Shown here: one piece after another, positions 52,357-60,236 of the stretch
Numbering within the stretch: the stretch's first letter is position 1
Layout of the letters: every line of letters begins with the position of its first letter
DNA from: Hymenobacter duratus
GTDB taxonomy: Bacteria > Bacteroidota > Bacteroidia > Cytophagales > Hymenobacteraceae
Length of the DNA stretch: 64,000 bases
Direction of reading: 5' to 3'
NCBI RefSeq assembly: GCF_014698995.1
Contig: NZ_JACWZZ010000002.1
Span: 62,001 to 126,000, forward strand
Made by a program: the position numbers and the translations under genes
The notes under the pieces: model-generated
The model's database searches: none
What the model saw: the letters and a program-made list of their open reading frames with translations, nothing else
What the model was told of the DNA's origin: nothing

Positions 52357-52393
52357 GTAAAAAGGCTTTCCTGTGTCAGGAAAGCCTTTTTAC
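52357..52393. terminator. Terminator of the bifunctional nuclease gene
   Basis: 17-bp perfect stem (52357-52373 / 52377-52393, GTAAAAAGGCTTTCCTG) with a 3-nt loop; T run on the minus strand from the arm. Confidence 0.85.
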
Positions 52394-52413
52394 CGGTCTA
52401 GTGATGCCGATGT

Positions 52414-53043
52414 TTAGCCGTTACGCTTGTTCAGTTCGTCACGGATTTTGGCAGCCTTTTCGTAGTCCTCACGCTCCAGCGCCTGCGCCAGCATCTTGGT
52501 CAGCTCGTCCAACGACACTTGGCCGCTTGGGTCGCGCGGCGCGGGGGCCGGTTTGGCCGGACCCTCGTTGGTGTCGTCCTCATCTTCGTCGTCCTCATCG
52601 TCGTCATCCGCCTCATCAGCGTTTTCGTCGAGGTCCGAGAGAATAATACCGGCTTCGCTCAGAACGCTTTCCACCGTAAAAATGGGCACTCCAAAGCGCA
52701 GTCCAATAGCAATGGCATCAGAGGGCCGGGCATCGAGCTCAAACGTGCTGGCGCCATCAGAGCAAACGATTTTGGAGTAGAAAACACCTTCCTTGAGGTC
52801 TGAAATCAGAACTTCGAGCACCGCCACATGTACGTGCTCGGCGAAAGACTTGAACAGGTCGTGGGTGAGCGGCCGGTTCGGATTGATTTTTTCTATCTGG
52901 ATGGCAATGCTCTGTGCCTCAAACATGCCAATAATGATCGGCAGACGCCGATTACCGGTTTTCTCGCCCAGAATGAGGGCGAAAGAGCCGGACTGCGACT
53001 GGCTGGAGGACAAGCCAAGAATTTCGAGCGGAATCTTCTTCAC
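52414..53043 (-). CDS. Bifunctional nuclease (DUF151) family protein with UVR motif
   Basis: A 209-residue protein: an N-terminal bifunctional-nuclease domain (about 1-140) with LPIIIGMFEAQSIAIQIE and ELDARPSDAIAIGLRFGVPI, then an acidic Asp/Glu linker (141-160), then a C-terminal UVR motif (TKMLAQALEREDYEKAAKIR), as in UvrB/UvrC and Clp/McsA adaptors. Members occur across Bacteroidetes; the fusion suggests protein or nucleic-acid contact, not proven. Upstream of it on the same strand is the etf region, separated by a repeat. Confidence 0.88.
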   Translation of the reverse strand: MKKIPLEILGLSSSQSQSGSFALILGEKTGNRRLPIIIGMFEAQSIAIQIEKINPNRPLTHDLFKSFAEHVHVAVLEVLISDLKEGVFYSKIVCSDGASTFELDARPSDAIAIGLRFGVPIFTVESVLSEAGIILSDLDENADEADDDDEDDEDEDDTNEGPAKPAPAPRDPSGQVSLDELTKMLAQALEREDYEKAAKIRDELNKRNG

Positions 53044-53046
53044 GAA

Positions 53047-53140
53047 TAAGTGAATGAGTGGAGGAGTGAAAGGAAGGTCTAACGTGAAAACAGCGAATGA
53101 GTGAAGCTAACACTCATTCGCTGTTTTCCTCATTCACTTA
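53047..53140. repeat. Two-part inverted repeat of GAATGAGTG words, downstream of etfA
   Basis: A perfect 18-bp inner hairpin (53086-53103 / 53111-53128, GAAAACAGCGAATGAGTG) sits inside outer arms 53047-53058 / 53129-53140 (TAAGTGAATGAG). The same word makes the repeat at 50714-50810. It may terminate etfA. Confidence 0.75.
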
Positions 53141-54118
53141 CTAGTTAAGTTCCTTTACGGCCTGAGTGAGTTTAGGCAGTACGTCAAATACGTCGCCAAC
53201 GATGCCGTAGTCAGCCGCTTTGAAGAACGGAGCTTCCGGATCCTTGTTGATAACCACAATCACCTTGGAGCTGTTGACGCCGGCCAGGTGCTGGATAGCG
53301 CCCGAAATGCCGCAGGCAATGTATAGGTTCGGCGACACAGTGATGCCAGTCTGGCCCACGTGCTCATGGTGAGGGCGCCAGTCAACGTCCGACACGGGCT
53401 TGGAGCAGGCCGTAGCCGCGCCCAGCGCCTGCGCCAGCTCCTCAATCAGGTGCCAGTTCTCCGGGCCTTTCATGCCCCGGCCACCCGATACCACTTTGTC
53501 GGCTTCGGGCAGCAGAATGCCGCCAGCCTGGTCCTGCATCACCACCTGCTTGGGAGCATCAGCAAAGTCGGCATCCGACAGCTGGGCCGAGAAGGCCTCT
53601 ACCTGAGCGGTTTTGCCGGCCTCGTGCAGCGCCTCAATAGAGTTCTTTTTAACGGCAATGATTTTCCGGTCGCCATCCAGCTTCACATCGGCGAAGGCTT
53701 TGCCCGAGAAGGCGCCGCGCTTCACCACGAAGCTGCCGCCGTCCGTTTTGGGCAGCTCCACTACGTTGGTAGCCAGGCTGGCCTGCAGCCGCACCGACAG
53801 GCGCGAGCCTACCGAAGCCCCAATGTTGGAGTTGGCCAGTACAATTATTTTCGAGTCTTCTTTCTGCGAGGCGGCGGCAATGAGCTTAGTATAGGCCCCG
53901 TTCACAAAGTCCTTCAGGCGGGGCTCGGCGTCGTGCAGCACCTTGGTGATGCCCTGCTCACCCAGCTTGGCCAGGTTGGCTTCGGTGGCTTCACCCACGG
54001 CTACGGCCGTAGCCGTGGTACCCAGCATCTGGGCTACCTGGCTGCCGTAGGAGGCTACTTCCAGCGAGGATTTCTTTACCTCGCCGCCGTCACATTCAAC
54101 AACTACTAGTACAGACAT
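53141..54118 (-). CDS. etfA: Electron transfer flavoprotein subunit alpha
   Basis: A 325-residue protein with the FAD-binding domain in the C-terminal half: [17 protein letters not shown], then [20 protein letters not shown] and [15 protein letters not shown]. With the beta subunit it carries electrons from acyl-CoA dehydrogenases to the membrane quinone pool. The S-K-P of the usual S-R-x-x-V-D block has Lys in place of Arg. It lies downstream of etfB (123-nt gap with AT-rich repeats). Confidence 0.95.
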   Translation of the reverse strand: MSVLVVVECDGGEVKKSSLEVASYGSQVAQMLGTTATAVAVGEATEANLAKLGEQGITKVLHDAEPRLKDFVNGAYTKLIAAASQKEDSKIIVLANSNIGASVGSRLSVRLQASLATNVVELPKTDGGSFVVKRGAFSGKAFADVKLDGDRKIIAVKKNSIEALHEAGKTAQVEAFSAQLSDADFADAPKQVVMQDQAGGILLPEADKVVSGGRGMKGPENWHLIEELAQALGAATACSKPVSDVDWRPHHEHVGQTGITVSPNLYIACGISGAIQHLAGVNSSKVIVVINKDPEAPFFKAADYGIVGDVFDVLPKLTQAVKELN

Positions 54119-54239
54119 TTTCTTCTTAATTAAGAATTAAGAATTAGTAATTAAGAATTGTTGGTCTTTACCACAAACTGCTCTTCGCGAGAGTATGCTA
54201 GGGCAACTACTCATTCTTAATTGTTAATTCTTAATTGAT
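54119..54239. repeat. AT-rich TTAATTCTTAATT repeat pair in the etfB-etfA gap
   Basis: Two clusters of TTAATTCTTAATT words (54121-54160 and 54212-54238) in opposite orientation occupy the gap between etfB and etfA. A single shorter copy is near 5484-5511. They could fold into a long hairpin in the mRNA. Confidence 0.65.
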
Positions 54240-54241
54240 GT

Positions 54242-54982
54242 TTAGATGACTTTGGCTTCGTTGCGGAGCAGCTTGATCAGCTCGCCGGCGCTTTCGGCCG
54301 GGATGAGCTTTACGCCCTGCTTTTTGGGCGGCAGCGCGTACTCGGCTACTTCGGTGCGGGCCGCATCAGCGGTAGGCTCTACCACTTTCAGCGGCTTGGT
54401 GCGGGCCGTCATGATGCCGCGCATGTTCGGGATGCGGGGCTCGCACATCGGCTGCTGGCACGAAGCCACAAACGGCGTGTTCACCTCCACGATTTCCTTA
54501 CCACCTTCGATTTCGCGCTCCAGCGTGGCGGTGTTGCCGCTCATATCCAGCTTCATAGCCGGCGCTACCGTCGGGATGCCGAGCAGCTCGCCTACCATGC
54601 CGTGCACCTGGAAGCCGTTGTAGTCGATGCTTTCCTTACCCATCAGAATCACGTCGTAGCCACCGTCTTTGGCGATGCTGGCAATCTGCTGCGCCACAAA
54701 GAAGGCATCTTTCGGATGCGCGTTCACGCGGATGGCATCATCGGCACCAATAGCCAACGCTTTGCGGATATTGGGTTCCGTGTCGGCTTCGCCTACGTTG
54801 AGGACGGTTACGGTACCACTGCCCTGCGCTTCTTTCAGCTCAATAGCACGGGTAAGGGCGTATTCGTCCCACGGATTGATTACGAACTGCACCCCCGCCT
54901 TATTGAACTCCTTGTTATCGGGAGTGAAGGTAATTTTGGTGGTCGTGTCGGGTACGTTGCTGATGCAAACGAGAAACTTCAT
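54242..54982 (-). CDS. etfB: Electron transfer flavoprotein subunit beta
   Basis: A 246-residue protein: MKFLVCISNVPDTTTKITF, then AGVQFVINPWDEYALTRAIE, the AMP/adenine-binding ALAIGADDAIRV and GKESIDYNGFQVHGMVGELL. It pairs with EtfA. Start ATG at 54982. A near-match -7 box TATCTTCG (minus strand, 55042-55035) lies about 55 nt upstream, inside the region shared with the divergent TPR gene. Confidence 0.95.
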   Translation of the reverse strand: MKFLVCISNVPDTTTKITFTPDNKEFNKAGVQFVINPWDEYALTRAIELKEAQGSGTVTVLNVGEADTEPNIRKALAIGADDAIRVNAHPKDAFFVAQQIASIAKDGGYDVILMGKESIDYNGFQVHGMVGELLGIPTVAPAMKLDMSGNTATLEREIEGGKEIVEVNTPFVASCQQPMCEPRIPNMRGIMTARTKPLKVVEPTADAARTEVAEYALPPKKQGVKLIPAESAGELIKLLRNEAKVI

Positions 54983-55059
54983 CTACGGCTGCTTGAATGG
55001 AGGATAAACTACGGGGAAACTCCCAAATTTGGGGCGAAGATACTGAAAACTCCCACCCA

Positions 55060-55398
55060 ATGGAAACGACACCCAGCCGTCTGCAGCAACTCCTCGCCTT
55101 CTATCAGGACGACCCGAACGACGCTTTCACGATTTATGCGCTGGCCACCGAATACAAAACGACAGAGCCGCTGCGGGCGCTGGAATACTTCCAGAAACTG
55201 CTGACCGAGCACCCTGACTACGTGGGCACTTACTACCACGCCGGCAAGCTGCTCGAACACTTGCAAAAGCCGGATGAGGCCGAGAAAGTTTACCGCGAAG
55301 GGCTGCGCGTAAGCCGAAAAGCCGGCCAGATGCACGCCGCCAGCGAACTGCAGCAGGCCCTGAACCAATGCCTAGGCCTCGATTACGAAGACGAATAG
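55060..55398 (+). CDS. Small TPR protein
   Basis: A 112-residue protein made of about three tetratricopeptide-type helical hairpins: SRLQQLLAFYQDDPNDAFTI, ALEYFQKLLTEHPDYVGTYY, AEKVYREGLRVSRKAGQM. No signal peptide. Probably a scaffold or adaptor; no partner is evident, and it is only 78 nt from divergent etfB. ATG 55060 is chosen, with upstream codons unlike coding sequence. Confidence 0.78.
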   Translation: METTPSRLQQLLAFYQDDPNDAFTIYALATEYKTTEPLRALEYFQKLLTEHPDYVGTYYHAGKLLEHLQKPDEAEKVYREGLRVSRKAGQMHAASELQQALNQCLGLDYEDE

Positions 55399-55452
55399 CA
55401 CCTGTTCTGGCCGGCCCGTCTGGCCCGCGCAGCCTCCTGATTTCGGAAAACC

Positions 55453-56130
55453 ATGAAAATACTGCTGGTAGAAGACGAGCCCAAAGTATCGGCCTTTATC
55501 CGCCGGGGCTTGGAGGAAGAAGGATTTGCCGTAGACGTGGCTTTCGATGGCGACATGGGCCGGCGGCTGGCCCTGGCCCAGCCCTACGACCTGGTGATTC
55601 TGGATGTAATTCTGCCCCTCTTCAACGGCTACGAGGTACTCACCGCTATTCGCAGGCAGGACCAGCAGCTGCCCGTGCTGATGCTCACGGCGCTGGGCAC
55701 CACGCAGGACAAGCTACAGGGCTTTGGCGGCGGCGCCGACGACTACTTGGTGAAGCCGTTCGACTTTCCGGAGCTGGTGGCGCGGGTGCATGCCCTCACG
55801 CGCCGCCGGGGGCAGCAGGCGAAAAGCATGGTGCTGACCCTGGCCGACCTGCAGATTGATACCAGTGCCAAAACCGTGGCCCGCGCAGGCCAGCCCCTCA
55901 AGCTTACGGCTCGGGAGTTTGGGCTGCTGGAGCTGTTTATGCGCCAGACCGGCCGGGTACTCAGTCGCGCCGAAATTGCCGGCGACGTATGGGAAGACTC
56001 CTTCGATGCCGGCTCCAACGTGGTGGATGTGTACGTAAACTACCTGCGCAATAAGATTGATAAAGGGTTTTCTCCCAAACTCATCCACACGGTGGTGGGC
56101 ATGGGGTACGTCATGCGGGTAGACGACTGA
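55453..56130 (+). CDS. OmpR-family response regulator
   Basis: A 225-residue two-domain regulator: receiver domain MKILLVEDEPKVSAFIRRGL with phosphoacceptor D51 (VILDVILPLFNGYE), K in YLVKPFDFPE, and a winged-helix DNA-binding domain (LTAREFGLLELFMRQTGRVL ... SNVVDVYVNYLRNKIDKGF). The order of receiver and winged helix and the downstream metal-efflux genes resemble CusR/CopR/CzcR systems. Target: probably the 11-bp-phased sites at 57584-57622. Confidence 0.93.
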   Translation: MKILLVEDEPKVSAFIRRGLEEEGFAVDVAFDGDMGRRLALAQPYDLVILDVILPLFNGYEVLTAIRRQDQQLPVLMLTALGTTQDKLQGFGGGADDYLVKPFDFPELVARVHALTRRRGQQAKSMVLTLADLQIDTSAKTVARAGQPLKLTAREFGLLELFMRQTGRVLSRAEIAGDVWEDSFDAGSNVVDVYVNYLRNKIDKGFSPKLIHTVVGMGYVMRVDD

Positions 56131-56182
56131 GGCGTCGTGCTTCCTTGCTCAACCGTCTGCCCGCCCCAAAGCCAATTCTAGT

Positions 56183-57538
56183 ATGACAATCCGCAACCGT
56201 CTGACGTGGCTTTTTCTGGGAATCGTGGCGGTGATTCTGCTGGCGGCCATGTCGGCGGTTTACATTCTGCAGGCCGACTACACGCAGGAGGAGTTTCAGC
56301 AGCGCCTCCGCGACCGGGCACAGGTAACGGGCTACGTATTTCTGGAAGAGGACGAGTTGCGCGCCGTGGCTTTTCGGGCATTTCAACGGCGCTACATGCG
56401 CACCCTCACCAACGAAGTACTACAGATTTACGACGACAAGCTGCAGCCTCGTTTTATAGAAGAAGACGAACGAGTGAAGATAGCCGACCATATTCTGGCC
56501 CGGATTCTGGTGGAAAAGGAAGTGTATTTCCGGTTGGGAGTGCGCCAGGCCGTCGGCATCTTCTACCGCGACAACCAAGGCCAGTTCATCATTGTAGCGG
56601 CGGCAGAAAACCAATCGGGCAAAGCCCGCCTGCACTACCTGATTTCCATCATGGCCAGTATTTTCGTGGGAAGCCTGCTGGTGATTTATGTGGCCGGCCG
56701 CGTATTTGCCGGGCGTGCCCTCGCCCCTATTGCGGCCGTCAACGACCAGGTAGACCGTATCACGACTCAGGATCTGCACCTGCGGGTGGATGTAGGGCTT
56801 AGCACTGAGCAAGACGAAATTACGCGGCTCGCGCGCACTTTCAACCGGATGCTGGCACGCCTGGAGAATGGGTTTGAAACGCAGCAGACTTTTGTAAGCA
56901 ATGCCTCGCACGAGCTGCGCACGCCCCTAACGGCAGCCATTGGTGAACTGCAGGTGTTGATGAGCCGACAGCGGGAGCCGGAACACTACCGGGAGGTCGT
57001 AACATCGGCGCTGCACGAGCTGACCGGGCTCAAAACCCTGATCAACAGCCTGCTCGAACTAACCCAAGCGGAAGACTCCACGATAGGAAAGGAAGAGCTA
57101 CGGCTGGATGAGCTTCTTTGGGAAGCGCGTGAGGCTCTATTACCCGAGCAGCGCCGCCGTGTACAGATTGTGCTGGGTGCGCTTCCTCCCGACCCGGAAC
57201 ACTTGGTAATCCGGGGAAACCGCCAGCTACTGAGCCGTGCTCTTACCAACTTGCTCGATAACGCGCTAAAGTATTCGGGAACGGACCGCCCGGTGCTGGT
57301 GCAGTTCGACTTTCGCGGCGGCCATTCCCACATCCGTATTCAGGACCACGGTATTGGCATCAGTGAACAGGCGCTTCCCTTGGTTTTTCAACCTTTTTAT
57401 CGGGCCAACAATGCCCGCGGAATTAGCGGGCACGGAGTCGGACTACCGCTGGCACGCCGCATTGTAGAGGCGCACGGCGGGCAATTGCATCTTACGTCCG
57501 AACTAGGCACAGGGACTCTTGCCGAGGTAGTCTTCTAA
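56183..57538 (+). CDS. HAMP-domain sensor histidine kinase
   Basis: A 451-residue kinase: two membrane helices (about 8-28 and 153-173), a 120-residue periplasmic sensor between, HAMP (about 174-230), HisKA with FVSNASHELRTPLTAAIGEL (H243), then HATPase with NLLDNALKYSG, QDHGIGISEQALPL and ARGISGHGVGLPLARRIVEA. The first gene after the regulator with a 52-nt gap: a two-component pair. Its stimulus is likely a metal ion given the efflux genes downstream; the sensor domain lacks a clear metal motif. Confidence 0.93.
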   Translation: MTIRNRLTWLFLGIVAVILLAAMSAVYILQADYTQEEFQQRLRDRAQVTGYVFLEEDELRAVAFRAFQRRYMRTLTNEVLQIYDDKLQPRFIEEDERVKIADHILARILVEKEVYFRLGVRQAVGIFYRDNQGQFIIVAAAENQSGKARLHYLISIMASIFVGSLLVIYVAGRVFAGRALAPIAAVNDQVDRITTQDLHLRVDVGLSTEQDEITRLARTFNRMLARLENGFETQQTFVSNASHELRTPLTAAIGELQVLMSRQREPEHYREVVTSALHELTGLKTLINSLLELTQAEDSTIGKEELRLDELLWEAREALLPEQRRRVQIVLGALPPDPEHLVIRGNRQLLSRALTNLLDNALKYSGTDRPVLVQFDFRGGHSHIRIQDHGIGISEQALPLVFQPFYRANNARGISGHGVGLPLARRIVEAHGGQLHLTSELGTGTLAEVVF

Positions 57539-57583
57539 CGATTTGGGGGCGGACAAACTACCTTTTTTCACTTATTTCTCCAT

Positions 57584-57622
57584 TCTAATCGGTTTCTAAT
57601 CCGCCTCTAATTCTGCCCTAAT
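57584..57622 (+). promoter_or_regulatory. Four 11-bp-phased TCTAAT sites upstream of the efflux operon
   Basis: TCTAAT at 57584-57589, 57595-57600 and 57606-57611 and CCTAAT at 57617-57622 follow one another at exactly 11 bp, about one DNA turn. They lie between the two-component genes and the efflux operon, about 45 nt before the first ATG. Direct repeats at such spacing are what OmpR-family dimers bind, so they are the likely operator of the upstream regulator. Confidence 0.75.
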
Positions 57623-57664
57623 ACGGCCGGCGTACTCTTGCATATCCAACTATTTAACCCGGAT

Positions 57665-58942
57665 ATGTCCCGCTTTTTTTCCTTGCTGTTTGCGGCCTGC
57701 TATCTGGGCCTGAACCTGCACGTGCAGGCCAGCCCCCTAGGCACCGATACGCTGCAGCTAACGCTGCCGGCCGCTGAGCAACGCTTTTTACAATATAACC
57801 TGGCGCTGCTGGCCCAGCGCTACAACGTTTCGGGCGCCGAAGCCCAGATTCTGCAGGCCCGGCTTTGGGACAACCCTACCGTTTTTCTGGAGCAGAATAC
57901 CTACAACCCGCAGACGGGCAAAGTGCTGGACGTGACCCGCACCGGCAACTCCATTGTGCAGGTGCAGCAGCTGTTTGCCATTGCCGGGCGGCGCAAGGCC
58001 GCTACCAATGTGGCCAGGCAAAACGCGCTGGTAGAGCAATTCAACTTCGAGGATCTGCTGCGGACCCTGCGCTTCCAGCTCCGCAGCACGTTTTTCGACC
58101 TCTACTACAAGCAGCAGAGCGTGCTGGTGTATGACAAGGAGGTGAACACCTTTCAGCGTTCCGTAACGCTCTACCAGAGCCAGTACGAGAAAGGAAATAT
58201 TGCTCTCAAAGAGGTGATTCGGCTGAGAGCCTTTCTGTTTCAGCTGCGCAACGAACGGCAGCAGCTACTCTCCGACATTGCCGCCCAGCAAACCGACCTG
58301 CGCACGCTGCTGCGCGACACCACCGGCACCTACTACGTGCCCGCCGCCGACCCCAACCGCCTGCGGCAGCTTTCCCTGGCCAGCTACACGGAGGGGCAGT
58401 TGATGGACTCGGCGCAGGTGAGCCGGGCCGATGTGAAAGCCCGCGCCGCCGACCTGCAGCAGCAAACCCAGAACCTTCGGCTGCAGCGGGCCCTGGCCGC
58501 CCCCGACCTGACGGTGGGCTATACCTACGACCGGGCCGGCAACTACATCCAGAACTACAACGCGCTGACGCTGGGCATTGCCGTGCCGGTCTTCAACCGC
58601 AACCAAGGCAATATCCGCACGGCCCAGAGCCAGGTAGCGGTAAGCCAGGCTGCACTCAGCCAGCAGCTGCTGCAGGTGCAGAACGAGGTGCAGGAAGCGT
58701 GGCGCCTAGCCCGCCAGACCGATGAGCTATACCGCACCACCAACCGGGAAACCTCCGACTTCGAGCAGCTTATGAAGGGCATTGATGAAAGCTACGCCAA
58801 GCGCAACCTCACCACGCTTGAATTCCTGGATTTCTACGAGAGCTACAAAAACAACCTCGTACAGCTTTACTCCCTGAGGGCCAGCCGCATCCGGGCCTTC
58901 GAGCAGCTCAACTACGCCGTGGGTCGGCCCTTGTTCAACTAA
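57665..58942 (+). CDS. czcC: TolC-family outer membrane protein of metal efflux (CzcC-like)
   Basis: A 425-residue protein: signal peptide (MSRFFSLLFAACYLGLNLHVQA), then the paired coiled-coil/beta build of the family (LALLAQRYNVSGAEAQILQA; ALAAPDLTVGYTYDRAGNYI; FDLYYKQQSVLVYDKEVNTF). It is the outer-membrane channel of the RND pump. ATG 57665 starts the signal peptide; an upstream ATG at 57638 is too near the operator. First gene of three. Confidence 0.88.
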   Translation: MSRFFSLLFAACYLGLNLHVQASPLGTDTLQLTLPAAEQRFLQYNLALLAQRYNVSGAEAQILQARLWDNPTVFLEQNTYNPQTGKVLDVTRTGNSIVQVQQLFAIAGRRKAATNVARQNALVEQFNFEDLLRTLRFQLRSTFFDLYYKQQSVLVYDKEVNTFQRSVTLYQSQYEKGNIALKEVIRLRAFLFQLRNERQQLLSDIAAQQTDLRTLLRDTTGTYYVPAADPNRLRQLSLASYTEGQLMDSAQVSRADVKARAADLQQQTQNLRLQRALAAPDLTVGYTYDRAGNYIQNYNALTLGIAVPVFNRNQGNIRTAQSQVAVSQAALSQQLLQVQNEVQEAWRLARQTDELYRTTNRETSDFEQLMKGIDESYAKRNLTTLEFLDFYESYKNNLVQLYSLRASRIRAFEQLNYAVGRPLFN

Positions 58943-58989
58943 GCTCTCCTATTGCTCCTTCCTCACGCCTACGCAAGGTTAAGTACCTG

Positions 58990-60090
58990 ATGTATATGAA
59001 CCGTATTGCCCCGCTCCTACCCGTTGTCCTTGGCCTGTTGCTGGCCAGTTGCTCTACTGCACCCGAAGCCGATACCAAGCCGAAAGCCGAAGCCCGCGCG
59101 GCCCTCTCGGATGAGATGCTGCGCGACCTGAAAATAGATACCGTTCGCAACGAGCTTATCCGCAACGAGTTGAACCTTTCGGGCCAGATTGCCACCAACG
59201 GTGACAAAACCGTGCAGGTATATCCCTTGGTAGGCGGCGTGGTGGAGCAGCTTACGGTGGAGCTCGGCGACCATGTCACGAAAGGCCAAGTCCTGGCCGT
59301 GATTCGGAGCGGGGAAATAGCCGACCTGCAAAACCAGAACAGCAGCGCCCTCACCGACCTGGCTATTGCCCAGAAAAACCTTTCGGTGCTGGAAGACCAG
59401 TACGCCGCGGGCCTGGCCTCGGAGCGCGACGTGAGCCTGGCCCGCCAGGAATTGCGCAAGGCCCAGGGCAACGTGGGCAAAAGCCGCAAGCAGATGGCCA
59501 TCTACGGCGTATCGGCGGATGGCACCTACACGCTGCGCGCCCCGATTTCGGGCTTCATCACCGAAAAGAACGTGACCAACCACATGCAGTTCAACGACGA
59601 TAACGTGGGCAGCTTGTTCACGGTCAGCAACTTGGACGATGTGTGGATTATGGCCAACGTGTTTGAGGCCGACATCGCCAAAGTAAAGGAAGGCTACACC
59701 GCCGACGTCACGACGCTGGCCTACCCCGACCAGCACTTCACGGGCCGCATCGACAAGGTATTCAACGTGCTGGACCCGGAAAGCAAGGTGATGCGGGTGC
59801 GGGTGCGCCTCGAAAACCCCGGCTACCTGCTCAAACCCGAAATGTACGCCCAGATTAAGGTGCGCAACACCGAATCGGGGCGCATGCCGGCCGTGCCCGC
59901 CAACTGCGTGGTGTTCGATAAGGACCGCAACTTCGTGATGGTGTTCAAAGACCGGCACCACATTGAAACCCGCGAGGTGGAAATAGCCAAAACCGTGGGT
60001 GACAGGAGCTATGTGCACACCGGCCTGCGCGAGGGGGAGCGAATTATTGCCCAAAACCAACTGCTGATCTACGACGAGTTGAACGACTAG
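58990..60090 (+). CDS. czcB: RND efflux periplasmic adaptor subunit, lipoprotein (CzcB-like)
   Basis: A 366-residue lipoprotein (MYMNRIAPLLPVVLGLLLAS with lipobox LLASC, Cys at about 21). After the anchor come a lipoyl half (LSGQIATNGDKTVQVYPLVG), a coiled-coil hairpin (ALTDLAIAQKNLSVLEDQYA), the second half (LRAPISGFITEKNVTNHMQF) and a beta barrel (DDVWIMANVFEADIAKVKEG). It bridges the CzcA pump and the TolC-like channel. Confidence 0.9.
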   Translation: MYMNRIAPLLPVVLGLLLASCSTAPEADTKPKAEARAALSDEMLRDLKIDTVRNELIRNELNLSGQIATNGDKTVQVYPLVGGVVEQLTVELGDHVTKGQVLAVIRSGEIADLQNQNSSALTDLAIAQKNLSVLEDQYAAGLASERDVSLARQELRKAQGNVGKSRKQMAIYGVSADGTYTLRAPISGFITEKNVTNHMQFNDDNVGSLFTVSNLDDVWIMANVFEADIAKVKEGYTADVTTLAYPDQHFTGRIDKVFNVLDPESKVMRVRVRLENPGYLLKPEMYAQIKVRNTESGRMPAVPANCVVFDKDRNFVMVFKDRHHIETREVEIAKTVGDRSYVHTGLREGERIIAQNQLLIYDELND

Positions 60091-60231
60091 GGCTTTGGCT
60101 ATTAGCTGATGGCTGTTAGCTGTTGGCTTCTCCAATTTTATCTGCAAACACGGCGGTTTTCTAGCCGCCAGGGCTGCGCTTTGCCCACTGAAAAAGCTAA
60201 TAGCTAACAGCCATCAGCTAACAGCTTATAA
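60091..60231. repeat. TTAGCTGATGGCTGTTAGCT inverted repeat in the efflux operon
   Basis: 20-bp arms TTAGCTGATGGCTGTTAGCT (60102-60121) and its complement (60202-60221), with further TAGCTAATAGC-like copies. It fills the gap between adaptor and pump genes and ends 6 nt before the pump ATG; it may form a large hairpin in the mRNA. Confidence 0.85.
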
Positions 60232-60236
60232 CCGCC

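Noticed and set aside
59017..60147. 376-codon frame on the minus strand opposite czcB
   Set aside because: It shadows the adaptor gene, is rich in His/Val/Gly without domain motifs, and has no signals of its own.
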